Made by a program: the position numbers and the translations under genes. From the NCBI GenBank assembly GCA_937873135.1, contig CALMVQ010000164.1, positions 66,889 through 130,888 on the forward strand: a DNA stretch of 64,000 nucleotides. The letters are read 5' to 3'. Source of the stretch: an uncultured Scytonema sp. Its GTDB lineage: Bacteria > Cyanobacteriota > Cyanobacteriia > Cyanobacteriales > Nostocaceae. The notes under the pieces were generated by a model. The model did not search any database, had not been told where the DNA came from, and worked only from the letters and a program-made list of their open reading frames with translations. Numbering within the stretch: position 1 is the first letter of the stretch; every line of letters begins with the position of its first letter. Of the stretch, positions 63,997 to 64,000 are shown in pieces.

Positions 63997-64000
63997 AGAA

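Noticed and set aside
1-64000. CRISPR arrays, tRNA/rRNA genes, prophage or defence systems
   Set aside because: Looked for spaced identical repeats, T-loop GTTCRA-type motifs and phage/defence families; none could be supported

Overview
64 kb of a filamentous, probably heterocystous (Nostocales-like) cyanobacterial chromosome. Support for this: HIP1-type gcgatcgc palindromes, a Grx4/BolA pair, Fd-GOGAT, the RNase E C-terminal Arg-rich nonapeptide, and an hmp/pil-type chemotaxis cluster. Most of the window is core genome: Fd-GOGAT, the str operon (rpsL-rpsG-fusA-tuf-rpsJ), pheA, rnhB, rne, clpS, glpX, hemA, tadA, plsC, grxC, tilS. There are also cyanobacterial conserved genes: DUF1997, DUF1830, a DUF6761-like protein, DICT-HD, a pentapeptide repeat protein and three radical SAM proteins. 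No tRNA, rRNA, CRISPR array, prophage or defence island was recognised. The most interesting points are: (1) an hmp/pil-like cluster in which a CheW domain is fused to the N-terminus of a receptor lacking an obvious sensory domain, divergent from an HmpF-like gene; (2) a near-perfect CRP-type palindrome (TGTGATCTAGATCACG) upstream of a 67-aa unknown protein; (3) a ~560-bp segment bounded by 28/30-matching inverted repeats around a 55-aa IS607-type HTH remnant missing from the ORF track; (4) three copies of a ~65-bp MITE-like repeat with aaacccgcccctac ends; (5) many period-7 tandem repeats with unrelated heptamer sequences. I found no convincing wholly new multi-gene system. All family calls are from reading the sequence, without database searches.
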